Assembly: GCF_022647665.1 (NCBI RefSeq)
Contig: NZ_CP071872.1
Coordinates: forward strand, 4,960,001-5,024,000
Direction: 5' to 3'
Source of the DNA: Streptomyces formicae
Lineage (GTDB): Bacteria; Actinomycetota; Actinomycetes; Streptomycetales; Streptomycetaceae
DNA: 64,000 bases
A program made the translations under genes and the position numbers. Positions 1 through 9,126 of this stretch are shown here, one piece after another; the stretch's first letter is position 1; each line of letters begins with the position of its first letter. The notes beneath the pieces are model-generated. The model did not search any database. It was not told where the DNA came from and saw nothing but the letters and a program-made list of their open reading frames with translations.

Positions 1-109
1 TCGAGCCACTCCTGGACGTGCAACGCCGGTTCCTCCGTGGTCGTCGGCCGGGCCCCGGTCGCCGGGCTGGCCCTTCATGCGGGATCGCGCCGGGCCCGCG
101 TGCGCGCGA

Positions 110-147
110 GCTGCCCGGCGTGCGCCCTGTGGCGCACGCCGGGCAGC
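110..147 (-). terminator. Long perfect hairpin, likely terminator
   Basis: A perfect 17-bp inverted repeat with a 4-base loop lies about 90 bases beyond the stop of the leftward gene ending at 239. It has no clear T-run, as is common for Streptomyces hairpin terminators. Nothing else is seen in bases 1-238. Confidence 0.6.
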
Positions 148-238
148 CTACCTGGTCGCGCGAGTGCTCCTGCCCGGGTCGTGCGCGCCCGGCCGGCCCG
201 GGTCGCACGACCGGGGCAGAGCCCGGAGGTCCGCCCGC

Positions 239-691
239 TCAGCTGTTGGGCCGCAGCGTCCAGACGATGGTCATCTCGCCGGTCACGGCGCCGTCCGCGC
301 GGGTGATCGCGACGTTCACGGGGAACTCGGGGCGCTCGCCCGCGTCCAGCTCCGCGACGACGTCGGCGGCGGGGCGCCCGAGCGTGGCGGTGGCGGTGAC
401 CTCGCCCATCGCGAGCTTCCTGTAGCCGATCTCGGCCTTGACGGCGAGCGGCACGGCCCGGCTCAGCTGGTCGCCGAAGGCGGCGAGCACGATCGCGCCG
501 CTCGCGGACTCGGCGAGCGTGAACATCGCTCCGGCGTGCGGTCCGCCGACGTGGTTGTGGTAGTCGGCCTGGTCCGGCAGGCGGACCACGGCACGCTCGG
601 CGGTGGTCTCGTCGAACGCGAGGCTGAGGGTCCTGGCCATGGGGACCGTGGCGGCGAGCAGCTCGCCGACGGACATCTGATCTGCGGTCAT
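239..691 (-). CDS. DUF4442/PaaI-type hotdog thioesterase-like protein
   Basis: This 150-residue cytoplasmic protein fits the hotdog fold of the DUF4442/PaaI thioesterase group. The conserved NHVGGPHAGA segment is at residues 46-55, followed by an E-S-A-S-G helix start at 61-65. Family members hydrolyse acyl-CoA thioesters or only bind them; the substrate cannot be read from the sequence. The ATG at 691 is chosen because homology begins at once; an open frame continues upstream but is rich in residues unlike the family. It is divergent from the membrane protein gene at 783. The fold is fairly sure, the activity is inferred. Confidence 0.75.
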   Translation of the reverse strand: MTADQMSVGELLAATVPMARTLSLAFDETTAERAVVRLPDQADYHNHVGGPHAGAMFTLAESASGAIVLAAFGDQLSRAVPLAVKAEIGYRKLAMGEVTATATLGRPAADVVAELDAGERPEFPVNVAITRADGAVTGEMTIVWTLRPNS

Positions 692-782
692 GCGCCCGGA
701 TGTTACCCGCGGGTAGGGGCTTTGGCCATCCCTCGGGGGCGGGCGTGGCAGCCGGGACCCGGCACCTCTATGGTTACTGGCC

Positions 783-1880
783 ATGTGGCCAGGACAGCAG
801 CCGCCCGGGGGCGAGCAGAACCCGCAGGACCAGAACCAGAACCCGTACACGCAGCCGGGGTACCAACAGCCGAATCCGTACGCGCAGCCTGGATACCAGC
901 AGCAGCCCGGGTATCAGCAGCCGCAGCCGGGTTACCCGCAGCAGCCCGGATACCCGCAGTCGCAGCCGGGTTACCCGCAGCCGGGCCAGCACCCGAACGC
1001 GAACCCGTACCAGCAGACCGTGCCGCAGTACTCCGTGCCCGGTCCGCCGCAGCCGGGTGGCCCCGGCCCGTCGCCGGACCGGAAGAAGACCGCCGTCGTC
1101 GCGGTCGTCGCGGCCCTGGCCGTCGTCGCCGCCGCGGTCGTCACCGGCGTCGTGGTGCTCAAGGACGACGACAAGAACGCACCCCGGGCGGACGACAAGA
1201 ACCCCGCACCGACCGGGAGTTCGTCCGGGACCGCGCCCTCGCCGACCGACAATCCGCGGGACGGTTCGGGGTCGGCGCAGCCGACCGTCCCCGGCTGGAA
1301 GGTCGTCACCAACCCCAAGCACGGCACGCAGTTCGAGGTGCCGCCGCAGTGGGAGCTGAGCTCGACCGGCACGGCCGCCGGGTTCGAGGACGACAAGAAG
1401 GGCGACGGTTCACCGGTGGTGATGTTCACCGCGCCCGCCTTCTACAAGTCCAAGTGGTGCCTGGACGACACGGACAAGGACGGCCGGCAGGACGAGCACT
1501 CGCTCGGCGGCACCGGCACCAAGGGCGGCCAGGGCGCCAAGGACACGGCGTCCACCGCCCGCAGCGAGGCCGCCACCTGGGTCTGGGCCGCCTACGGCCA
1601 GAACGACGACAAGAAGAAGATCACCTACCCGCCGGCCAAGCCGTACACCACCAAGTCCGGTCTGTCGGGTCATGTCGCCGTGGCGACCGCGACCAACATC
1701 AAGAAGCTCGGCAAGTGCGACACCGACGGCAAGTCGATCGCCTTCACGTTCAAGAACGCGAAGAACGACTTCGCCACCTGGGTGCTCTACACCCGCAAGG
1801 GCGTGCCGGACGAGCTGCCGGACACGACCATCCAGCAGATCCTCAGCACGGTGCGGCTGGCGGAGATCCCCGAGAACTGA
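783..1880 (+). CDS. Q/P-rich single-pass membrane protein
   Basis: 365 residues. Residues 1-100 are a proline-, glutamine-, tyrosine- and glycine-rich tract with repeated QPGYQQ/QPGYPQ units. One transmembrane helix follows (about 104-126), then an acidic/lysine-rich linker and a C-terminal domain of about 230 residues that should lie outside the cell. This layout is common in Streptomyces membrane-anchored proteins of unknown function. No catalytic motif is recognised. The ATG has little Shine-Dalgarno sequence before it. The MFS gene follows 48 bases later and may be co-transcribed. Confidence 0.8.
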   Translation: MWPGQQPPGGEQNPQDQNQNPYTQPGYQQPNPYAQPGYQQQPGYQQPQPGYPQQPGYPQSQPGYPQPGQHPNANPYQQTVPQYSVPGPPQPGGPGPSPDRKKTAVVAVVAALAVVAAAVVTGVVVLKDDDKNAPRADDKNPAPTGSSSGTAPSPTDNPRDGSGSAQPTVPGWKVVTNPKHGTQFEVPPQWELSSTGTAAGFEDDKKGDGSPVVMFTAPAFYKSKWCLDDTDKDGRQDEHSLGGTGTKGGQGAKDTASTARSEAATWVWAAYGQNDDKKKITYPPAKPYTTKSGLSGHVAVATATNIKKLGKCDTDGKSIAFTFKNAKNDFATWVLYTRKGVPDELPDTTIQQILSTVRLAEIPEN

Positions 1881-1928
1881 CGCGTATTCGGTTTGGCAGG
1901 AAGGGGCGGCGGCAGCGATAGTCCCCGG

Positions 1929-3284
1929 GTGAACAATCCCGCCGTCTCCCCCGGACGCCGTACGCAGCACGGCTCGCTCCGCCCGCGCCGCCCGCACCGA
2001 CCCGAGTGGGCGGGGCGCAACTACACACTGCTGACCGCCGCCGCGATCGTCACCAACCTGGGCACGCACGGTGCGCTGATCGCGGCGGCGTTCGCCGTGC
2101 TGGAGGCCGGCGGGGACGGCGGCGACGTGGGGCTCGTCGCGGCGGCGCGGACCCTTCCGCTCGTGCTGTTCCTGCTGATCGGCGGGGCGATCGCCGACCG
2201 GCTGCCGCGGCATCGGGTGATGGTCGCCGCCAACGCCCTCAACTGCGTCTCGCAGGCCGCCTTCGCCGTGCTGGTGCTCGCCGGGGACCCGCAGCTGTGG
2301 CAGATGATGCTCCTCACCGCTCTCTGCGGCACCGGGCAGGCGTTCTTCAACCCGGCCGCCGAGGGCATGCTGATGTCCAGCGTCAGCGGCGAGCAGGCGA
2401 GCCGGGCCTTCGCGCTCTTCCGGATGGCGATGCACGGCGCCGGGATCGGCGGGGCCGCGCTCGGCGGCGCGATGATCGCCGCGGTCGGGCCGGGCTGGGT
2501 GCTCGCGATCGACGCCGCCGCCTTCGCGGTGGCGGGTGCGCTGCGCGCGTTCCTCGACGTCGGCCACATCCCCGAGCGCGCCCCGGGCGGAGGGCTCCTC
2601 GCGGACCTGCGCGACGGGTGGCAGGAGTTCATCGGCCGGCCCTGGCTTTGGTCGATCGTCGCCCAGTTCTCGGTGGTGGTCGCCGTGGTCGGCGCGGCCG
2701 ATTCCGTGTACGGCCCGCTGGTCGCCGAGGAGTCGCTGGGCGGGGCGCGGCCGTGGGGCCTGGCGCTTGCGGCGTTCGGCGCGGGCACGCTCGGCGGGGC
2801 GCTGCTGATGATGCGCTGGAAGCCGCGGCGGATGCTGCTCGTGGGCACCCTGTGCGTGTTCCCGCTGGCGCTGCCGTCGGCGGCGCTCGCCGTCCCGTTG
2901 TCGTTCGCTCCGCTGGCCGTGATGATGTTCCTCAGCGGGGTCGCGATCGAGGTGTTCGGCGTCGCCTGGATGACCACGCTGCACCAGGAGATCCCGGAGG
3001 AGAAGCTGTCCCGGGTCTCCGCGTACGACTGGTTCGGCTCGACGGCGATGCTGCCGCTCTCCACTGCGCTCGCGGGGCCCGCGGAGAGCCTGTTCGGCCG
3101 GGAGCAGGCGCTGTGGGGCTGCGCGGCGCTGATCGTCCTGGTGACGGCGCTGGTGCTGCTGGTGCCCGACGTACGGAATCTGACCAGGCGTACGGAGACG
3201 AAGCGGGTGACCGGGCACGAGGCCGCGGCGGCGCTGGCGGCAGGCTCAGCCGATACCGAAGGCGCCGTCGGGCGGCTCGGGTGA
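1929..3284 (+). CDS. MFS transporter
   Basis: About 451 residues from the GTG at 1929 (an in-frame TTG at 1893 is the alternative). It shows the alternating hydrophobic pattern of a twelve-helix Major Facilitator Superfamily permease and the family motif A G-x-x-x-D-R-x-x-R in the helix 2-3 loop (GGAIADRLPRHR). It resembles the drug/metabolite exporter branch (MFS_3/EntS-like), so proton-driven efflux is the likely role; the substrate is unknown. Its 3' end overlaps the convergent methyltransferase-fold gene by 39 bases. Confidence 0.88.
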   Translation: MNNPAVSPGRRTQHGSLRPRRPHRPEWAGRNYTLLTAAAIVTNLGTHGALIAAAFAVLEAGGDGGDVGLVAAARTLPLVLFLLIGGAIADRLPRHRVMVAANALNCVSQAAFAVLVLAGDPQLWQMMLLTALCGTGQAFFNPAAEGMLMSSVSGEQASRAFALFRMAMHGAGIGGAALGGAMIAAVGPGWVLAIDAAAFAVAGALRAFLDVGHIPERAPGGGLLADLRDGWQEFIGRPWLWSIVAQFSVVVAVVGAADSVYGPLVAEESLGGARPWGLALAAFGAGTLGGALLMMRWKPRRMLLVGTLCVFPLALPSAALAVPLSFAPLAVMMFLSGVAIEVFGVAWMTTLHQEIPEEKLSRVSAYDWFGSTAMLPLSTALAGPAESLFGREQALWGCAALIVLVTALVLLVPDVRNLTRRTETKRVTGHEAAAALAAGSADTEGAVGRLG

Positions 3285-4091
3285 CGCCACGGCGTCCGCG
3301 TCCCGTACCGGCTGTGCGTTCCCGATGAGGCGCCGCAGGGCCCGGCCGTGCTCGACGCGCGCGGGGAAGGCGTCGGCGGCGGTGCGGCGTGCGAGGACGG
3401 AGGTGTCGATCGCGGCGTGCGAGGCGAGCAGCACGGCGTTGCCGAAGCGCCGGCCGCGCAGCACGGCGGGCTCGGCGATGAGCGCGAGCTCCTCGAACTG
3501 CTCGGCGAAGGTGGCCAGCTGGGAGCGGAGGAAGGCGAAGGGGGCGCCGTCGGCGAGGTTGGCGGCGTAGAGACCGCCGGGGCGCAGGACGCGCTCGGCG
3601 GCCCGCGCGTACTCGCGCGAGGTGAGATGCGCGGGCACCCGAGACCCCCCGAACACATCGGCGATCAGCACATCGGCCGAGCCGGGCGGGGCCTGCTCCA
3701 GCCAGCGCCGTGCGTCGGCGCCGTGCACCGCGATCCTCGCCCCGGGCGGCGGCGGCAGCCGCTCCGCGACCAGCGCGAGCAGTCCCTGGTCCGCCTCCAC
3801 GACGTCCTGCCGCGACCCGGGCCGGGTCGCCGCCACGTACCGGGGCATGGTGAGCGCCCCGCCGCCGAGGTGCAGCACGTCGAGGGGAGCGCCCTCCTCG
3901 GCCACGCAGTCGAGGACATGACCGAGCCGCCCCGCGTACTCGAACTCCAGGTGCGTCGGATCGTCCAGGTCGACGTACGACTGCGGTGCCCCGTCCACGG
4001 TCAGCAGCCACCCCTGCGCCCGGTCGATGTCGGGCATGAGCTTGGCGGTGCCGTGATCGACCTCGCGGCTGACAGGTATGCGCTCGTCCAC
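3246..4091 (-). CDS. Spermidine synthase-like (class I methyltransferase fold) protein
   Basis: 281 residues from a GTG at 4091. It has the Rossmann nucleotide-binding loop LHLGGGALTMPRY (73-85), an acidic residue after strand 2 (VVEAD, near 99), an HGADARRW segment (123-130) and a DVLIADVF strand (140-147). This is the SpeE-like fold used by aminopropyltransferases. Actinobacteria carry many such proteins without a polyamine role, so fold is certain and substrate is not. It is convergent with the MFS gene. Confidence 0.8.
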   Translation of the reverse strand: MDERIPVSREVDHGTAKLMPDIDRAQGWLLTVDGAPQSYVDLDDPTHLEFEYAGRLGHVLDCVAEEGAPLDVLHLGGGALTMPRYVAATRPGSRQDVVEADQGLLALVAERLPPPPGARIAVHGADARRWLEQAPPGSADVLIADVFGGSRVPAHLTSREYARAAERVLRPGGLYAANLADGAPFAFLRSQLATFAEQFEELALIAEPAVLRGRRFGNAVLLASHAAIDTSVLARRTAADAFPARVEHGRALRRLIGNAQPVRDADAVASPEPPDGAFGIG

Positions 4092-4161
4092 CCGCCCATT
4101 CTGCGCCCGGCCCGCGCGGTGCCCTCGTCGGCCCCGCCTGACCGGCCCGGGCACGGGCCGG

Positions 4162-5031
4162 TCAGGCCGGCCAGATCGCGCGGACCTGGGACGCGTGGGC
4201 CGGTGCCTGGGCGAGGCCCGCGCGGGCCGAGGGGGCGCGCCGGGAGGGGTCCAGGACGTTGCGGCCGAAGGCCCTGCGCGCCCCGCGGTCCGGGGTGATC
4301 AGGACGACGCGGGAGCCGGACGCGGTCAGCCGGGAGACGAGGGTCCTGGCCGAGAGCACGGGCCCGCCGCCGACCGCGATCGGCGCGACGACCACGACCG
4401 TGCCGTAACCGAGCGCGAGGTCCGCGTTGGTGGAGGACCGCACCCCGCCGTCGATGAAGCGCCGCCCGTCGATGGTGACGGGCGGCCACACGCCGGGCAC
4501 GGCGCAACTCGCGCCGACCGCGTCGATCAGCTCCACCCCGCTCTCCCGGTCGAACGCCCGGAACTCGCCGGTGAGCGCGTCCACCGCGGTGACGACGAGC
4601 CGCCGTGCCCGCGGCCACTCGAGCGCGAGCAGCCGCTCGGCGAACACGGCGCGCCGCACCTCCTCCGGCTCGGTAGGCGTCGACAGCGCGAGGCGGCCCA
4701 TCCTCGCCCCGTACGCCTGGGTGTCGCGGGCCCGCACCACCCCCCACAGATAGCGGGCCAGCACGCCCGGCCCCATGCCCGCCGGCACCTCCCCCTCGGG
4801 GTCCGCGAGCTGACGCTCGTACAGCTCGGGCAGGGGGAGCCGCCCGGAGGTGAGCTGGACGCCGACGACCGAGCCCGCCGACGTACCGACGATCAGATCC
4901 GCGCCGGTCGGATCGGCGCCGGCCCGGGCGAGCCCGTGCAGCACGCCGATCTCCCAGCCGATTCCGGCCAGCCCGCCGCCGCCGAGGACCAGCGCCGTCC
5001 GGTTCCGTTTCGCGTCGTCCTTGTCCGCCAT
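4162..5031 (-). CDS. Patatin-like phospholipase
   Basis: 289 residues with all patatin landmarks: the glycine-rich oxyanion loop GGGGLAGIGW (17-26), the nucleophile elbow G-T-S-A-G (Ser51) and the catalytic Asp in D-G-G (about 194-196). Patatin-fold enzymes use a Ser-Asp dyad to hydrolyse acyl ester bonds of lipids. There is no signal peptide, so it is probably cytosolic or membrane-peripheral. The start at MADKDD places the oxyanion loop at the usual distance from the N-terminus. It lies between the SpeE-like gene and EF-Tu3, all leftward. Confidence 0.9.
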   Translation of the reverse strand: MADKDDAKRNRTALVLGGGGLAGIGWEIGVLHGLARAGADPTGADLIVGTSAGSVVGVQLTSGRLPLPELYERQLADPEGEVPAGMGPGVLARYLWGVVRARDTQAYGARMGRLALSTPTEPEEVRRAVFAERLLALEWPRARRLVVTAVDALTGEFRAFDRESGVELIDAVGASCAVPGVWPPVTIDGRRFIDGGVRSSTNADLALGYGTVVVVAPIAVGGGPVLSARTLVSRLTASGSRVVLITPDRGARRAFGRNVLDPSRRAPSARAGLAQAPAHASQVRAIWPA

Positions 5032-5111
5032 GGCAGCAGTGTGACGTGTACGGGTCGGGCCCGCCCCCCGCACGCGCGCAAGAGGCGGGCCCGTGGCTCG
5101 CAGCTCAGGGC

Positions 5112-6281
5112 TCAGAGCAACTCGCTCACCGTTCCGGCGCCGACGGTGCGCCCGCCCTCGCGGACGGCGAAGCCGAGCCCGGGCTCCAGCGGCGTGTCGC
5201 GGCCGAGCTCGACGGTCATCGTGACCGTGTCACCCGGTCGGGCGACCGCCGTTCCGCCGAGGTCGACGTCACCGACGACATCCGCCGTTCGGATGTAGAA
5301 CTGCGGCCGGTAGCCGGTGGCGATCGGCGTCGACCGGCCGCCCTCGCGGGTGGACAGCACGTACACCTGGGCGGTGAAGCGGCGGCTCGGCGTGACACTG
5401 CCGGGCGCCGCGACGACCTGTCCACGGCGCACGGCGTCGCGCGGCACACCGCGCAGCAGCAGCGCCACGTTGTCGCCCGCCTCGGCGGAGTCCATCGGCT
5501 TGCCGAAGGTCTCCAGACCGGTGACGACGGTCGTGACATCGGCGCCGAGCACCTCCACCCGGTCGCCGACGCGCACGGTGCCGCGCTCGACGGCGCCGGT
5601 GACGACCGTGCCGCGGCCGGTGATGGTGAGCACGTTCTCCACCGGTAGCAGGAACGGCGCGTCCGTGTACCGCACCGGCATCGGCACGTACGTGTCCACC
5701 GCGTCGAGCAGCGCCTCGATGGAGGACGTCCACCGCGGGTCGCCCTCCAGGGCCCTGAGCCCGGAGACCCGGACGACGGGCACCGCGTCCCCGCCGTAGC
5801 CGTGCGCGGTGAGCAGCTCGCGGACCTCCAGCTCGACGAGGTCGGTCAGCTCGGGGTCGCCCGCGTCGGCCTTGTTGAGGGCGACGACGATGTGGTCGAC
5901 GCCGACCTGACGGGCCAGCAGGACGTGCTCGGCGGTCTGCGGCATGATCCCGTCGAGGGCGGAGACGACCAGGATCGCCCCGTCGAGCTGCGCGGCACCG
6001 GTGACCATGTTCTTCACGTAGTCGGCGTGGCCGGGCATGTCGACGTGCGCGTAGTGGCGGGTGCCGGTCTCGTACTCGACGTGCGCGATGTTGATGGTGA
6101 TGCCGCGGGCCGCCTCCTCGGGCGCGCGGTCGATGCGGTCGAACGGCACGAAGGTGCCGGTGCCGCGCTCGCTGAGGACCTTGGTGATGGCGGCGGTGAG
6201 GGTGGTCTTGCCGTGGTCGACGTGACCCATGGTGCCGATGTTGAGGTGCGGCTTGGTGCGCACGTATGCCGTCTTGGGCAT
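5112..6281 (-). CDS. tuf3: Elongation factor Tu, divergent tuf3-type copy
   Basis: A 389-residue EF-Tu GTPase. G-domain motifs are GHVDHGKT (19-26), RGITIN, D-M-P-G-H and N-K-A-D; the fifth motif reads S-G-L rather than S-A-L. Domains II and III follow in normal length. Several usually invariant EF-Tu positions are changed (D-M-P-G-H where D-C-P-G-H is normal), and it is not next to fusA. Both point to the third, divergent EF-Tu known in Streptomyces (tuf3), reported as a minor form linked to starvation. The start MPKTAYVRTKPH fits the family. A strong hairpin lies upstream. Confidence 0.88.
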   Translation of the reverse strand: MPKTAYVRTKPHLNIGTMGHVDHGKTTLTAAITKVLSERGTGTFVPFDRIDRAPEEAARGITINIAHVEYETGTRHYAHVDMPGHADYVKNMVTGAAQLDGAILVVSALDGIMPQTAEHVLLARQVGVDHIVVALNKADAGDPELTDLVELEVRELLTAHGYGGDAVPVVRVSGLRALEGDPRWTSSIEALLDAVDTYVPMPVRYTDAPFLLPVENVLTITGRGTVVTGAVERGTVRVGDRVEVLGADVTTVVTGLETFGKPMDSAEAGDNVALLLRGVPRDAVRRGQVVAAPGSVTPSRRFTAQVYVLSTREGGRSTPIATGYRPQFYIRTADVVGDVDLGGTAVARPGDTVTMTVELGRDTPLEPGLGFAVREGGRTVGAGTVSELL

Positions 6282-6350
6282 GGCTGACGCGGTTCCTTCC
6301 CGGAACTCGACGTGTGAACTCCCTGCGGAGGGGGACCCCTGGGCCGGACC

Positions 6351-6393
6351 GACCCTCCCCCTGCGGGGTCCGCCGGACAATCCGGGGAGGGTC
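6351..6393 (-). terminator. Hairpin upstream of tuf3
   Basis: GACCCTCCCC at 6351-6360 pairs perfectly with GGGGAGGGTC at 6384-6393. It lies between the end of the AlkD-like gene (6577) and the start of tuf3 (6281), so it can end leftward transcription before tuf3. An attenuator role in the tuf3 leader is also possible. Confidence 0.5.
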
Positions 6394-6576
6394 AGCTTCG
6401 GGCGCCGTCGAAAGGCGCTGCGGCAGCATCCGTGAAGAGGGCGGCAGCCTTCGGCGCGTCCGCGACTGCGGACGGCGCTGCGGGGAAGGCGGGCCGGAAC
6501 ATGCGTCGATGATCGCCGTCGGAACCGGGCCGCGTCGAATGGTTTTCCGCCGTGCGGCGGTTGCGGGTCGCGACGC

Positions 6577-7308
6577 CTACAGGTTCTTGAGCGCTTCCCG
6601 CACGGAGAGCGGTGCGAGCCGGTCGCGGGCGCCGGCGACGAAGTCCCGTACGGCGTCCGGGTCGGTCTTCGCGTACTCGCGCAGGCTCCAGCCGATCGCC
6701 TTGCGGATGAAGAAGTCGGGATGGGCCGCCTGGCGCAGGCAGTACCGGAAGAGCCGCTCCGCGTCGGTGGCCTGCTTGTAGCGGAGCTGGTGGAGCAGTG
6801 CGGAGCGCGCGACCCAGAGGTCGTCGTCCTCGATCCACTCGTCCATGACGGGAACGAGCGCGGGATCGGCGGCGACGAGTCCGCCGACGACGTGCGCGGC
6901 GAGCGCGTCGACGGTGTCCCACCAGGGGACGGTGGTGACGAGGTGCCGTACGACCGGGAGGAAGGCGGAGGAGCAGTGTCCGGTGTGGCGCCGCAGATAG
7001 TCGACGGCGAAGTAGTGGTACTCGCGCTCGGGCAGCTGCCAGCAGCGCAGGGCGACCGCCGCGCAGTCGGTCTCGCCGGGGCGGGCGGTGCCTTCGAGGA
7101 CCGTGCGGGACAGGGCGCGGCGTTCGGGTGTGCGGATGCCGAGGAACGGCGCGACGTCCTTCATGTACGCGGCGGCCTCGGTGGCCCGTACCGGGTCGGC
7201 CGCGGCGGCATACACGCTGGTGATCCGGTCCATCACGGTGTCGGCGAGGGCGCTGCGAGGAGTCGCCGGGAGCGTGGCGGATGCTGTCCCGGAGCGCGTC
7301 ATCGGCAT
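6577..7308 (-). CDS. DNA alkylation repair protein (AlkD/HEAT-like)
   Basis: 243 residues with the tryptophan- and aspartate-rich helical pattern of the AlkD DNA-glycosylase family: PFLGIRTPERR near the N-terminus, then WWDTVDALAAHVVGG, WIEDDDLWVARSALLHQL and FFIRKAIGWSLREYAK, all typical of its HEAT-like repeats. These enzymes excise N3- and N7-alkylated purines. The ATG at 7308 or the next in-frame ATG at 7302 could be used. It is divergent from the TVP38-family gene, with a 49-base shared upstream region. Confidence 0.88.
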   Translation of the reverse strand: MPMTRSGTASATLPATPRSALADTVMDRITSVYAAAADPVRATEAAAYMKDVAPFLGIRTPERRALSRTVLEGTARPGETDCAAVALRCWQLPEREYHYFAVDYLRRHTGHCSSAFLPVVRHLVTTVPWWDTVDALAAHVVGGLVAADPALVPVMDEWIEDDDLWVARSALLHQLRYKQATDAERLFRYCLRQAAHPDFFIRKAIGWSLREYAKTDPDAVRDFVAGARDRLAPLSVREALKNL

Positions 7309-7357
7309 GAGGCCCAGATTACGGCGGGCGTTCGGATTCGTCGGTTAGTCTCCCCGA

Positions 7358-8074
7358 ATGCTCGAACCCGTCCCCGGGCCGCGCGGCGGCCTCGCTCTGC
7401 GCTGCGGCCGCGCCCTGCTCTCGCCATGGGCCCGGCTGGCGCTGCTCGTGCTGCTGCTGGCGTCCGGGGCGGGCGCGATGGTGCTGTACGAGCCCCACCG
7501 GATGCTCGCGTCGGGCTGGCCGCCCCAGGTGAGCGGCGGCGCGGCGGTCGGCGTCTTCGCCGTCGCCTACGGCGTGTGCTCGGCGGCGTTCGTGCCGCGG
7601 CCGCTGATGAGCATGGCCGCGGGCGCGCTCTTCGGCTCCGCGGCGGGGCTGGCTGCCGCCATCGCCGGGACGGTGATCGGTGCGGGCATCTCCTTCGTCC
7701 TCGTCCGGGCGCTGGGGCAGGACGCGCTCCGCCCGCTGCTGCGCGGGCGATGGCTGAAAGCCGCCGACGGCCAGCTGAGCCGGCACGGCTTCCGCTCCAT
7801 GCTCGCGCTGCGGCTCTTCCCCGGGATCCCGTTCGCGGCGGCGAACTACTGCGGGGCGCTGTCGCAGATGCGGTACGCCCCCTTCCTGCTGGCGACGGGG
7901 ATCGGGGTGGTGCCGAACACGGCGGCGTACGTGATCGCCGGGAGCACCGCCGCGTCGCCGACGTCGCCGGTGTTCCTCGCGGCGACGGGCTTCATCGTGC
8001 TGTCGGGCGTGGTGGGGGTGTTCGTGGCCTGGCGCAAACGCCACCGCCTGCGCGGCGCGGCCGCACGCAGGTGA
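7358..8074 (+). CDS. TVP38/TMEM64 (DedA-type) membrane protein
   Basis: 238 residues with about six hydrophobic segments and the family signature region PRPLMSMAAGALFG followed by a long glycine-rich helix and LRLFPGIPFAAANYCGAL. The VTT/SNARE-associated domain family includes flippase-like proteins for undecaprenyl phosphate and other lipids. It ends 180 bases before uppP on the same strand, so a shared role in undecaprenyl-carrier traffic is an attractive inference from context only. Confidence 0.85.
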   Translation: MLEPVPGPRGGLALRCGRALLSPWARLALLVLLLASGAGAMVLYEPHRMLASGWPPQVSGGAAVGVFAVAYGVCSAAFVPRPLMSMAAGALFGSAAGLAAAIAGTVIGAGISFVLVRALGQDALRPLLRGRWLKAADGQLSRHGFRSMLALRLFPGIPFAAANYCGALSQMRYAPFLLATGIGVVPNTAAYVIAGSTAASPTSPVFLAATGFIVLSGVVGVFVAWRKRHRLRGAAARR

Positions 8075-8253
8075 CGGCACAGCCGTGCCGTCGGGCGCGT
8101 GGGCGCAGCCCTCGCCGGGCCTGTGGGGCCCGTTGACAACGGCCCGCCGGAGGGAGGGAATTCCGCGGACGCTACGCTGCCACGCGGCGGACGCAAGATC
8201 GCGGCCCGTCCCGTACGTTCCGACCTGACCAGCACTTGGATGGCTTAGCTTTC

Positions 8254-9126
8254 ATGTCGTGGTTCGAATCATTCATCCTCGGGCTCGTCCAGGGGCTGAC
8301 GGAATTCCTGCCCATCTCGTCCAGCGCGCATCTGCGCCTGACGGCGGCGTTCGCCGGCTGGCACGACCCGGGGGCCGCCTTCACCGCGATCACCCAGATC
8401 GGCACGGAGACCGCCGTACTGATCTACTTCCGCAAGGACATCGCCCGGATCGTCTCCGCCTGGTTCCGCTCGCTCACGGACAAGTCGATGCGCGGTGACC
8501 ACGACGCGCAGATGGGCTGGCTGGTGATCGTCGGCTCGATCCCGATCGGCGTGCTCGGCATCACGCTCAAGGACCAGATCGAGGGCCCCTTCCGCGATCT
8601 GCGCCTGATCGCCACGACGCTGATCGTCATGGGTGTCGTGCTCGGTATCGCGGACCGGCTCGCGGCCCGGGACGAGACGGGCGGCAAGCACCGCGCGATC
8701 AAGCAGCGCAAGTCGCTGCAGGAGCTGTCCGTCCGGGACGGCCTGATCTACGGCCTCTGCCAGGCGATGGCCCTGATCCCGGGTGTCTCCCGCTCGGGCG
8801 CCACGATCAGCGGTGGTCTGCTGATGGGCTACACGCGCGAGGCGGCGGCCCGCTACTCCTTCCTGCTCGCCATCCCGGCCGTGCTCGCCTCCGGGCTCTT
8901 CGAACTGAAGGACGCGGGCGAGGGGCATGTGTCGTGGGGGCCGACGATCTTCGCGACGATCATCGCCTTCGCTGTCGGATACGCCGTGATCGCGTGGTTC
9001 ATGAAGTTCATCACAACCAAGAGCTTCATGCCGTTCGTCATCTACCGGATCCTCCTCGGCATTCTGCTGTTTGTGCTGGTGGGAGCCGGTGTACTGAGCC
9101 CGGAGGCCGGTGAATCTGCGGGGTAG
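8254..9126 (+). CDS. uppP: Undecaprenyl-diphosphatase UppP (BacA)
   Basis: A 290-residue polytopic membrane enzyme that dephosphorylates undecaprenyl diphosphate to recycle the cell-wall lipid carrier. Both catalytic signatures are present: QGLTEFLPISSSAH (13-26) and PGVSRSGAT in the second half. Length matches the family. The ATG at 8254 starts exactly at the conserved N-terminus; an upstream TTG at 8236 would add six unconserved residues. It is the last clearly chromosomal gene before the prophage. Confidence 0.96.
   Translation: MSWFESFILGLVQGLTEFLPISSSAHLRLTAAFAGWHDPGAAFTAITQIGTETAVLIYFRKDIARIVSAWFRSLTDKSMRGDHDAQMGWLVIVGSIPIGVLGITLKDQIEGPFRDLRLIATTLIVMGVVLGIADRLAARDETGGKHRAIKQRKSLQELSVRDGLIYGLCQAMALIPGVSRSGATISGGLLMGYTREAAARYSFLLAIPAVLASGLFELKDAGEGHVSWGPTIFATIIAFAVGYAVIAWFMKFITTKSFMPFVIYRILLGILLFVLVGAGVLSPEAGESAG

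Noticed and set aside
1893..1928. TTG start for the MFS transporter
   Set aside because: The GTG at 1929 removes a Gly/Arg-rich extension that looks unlike MFS N-termini; evidence for either is limited.
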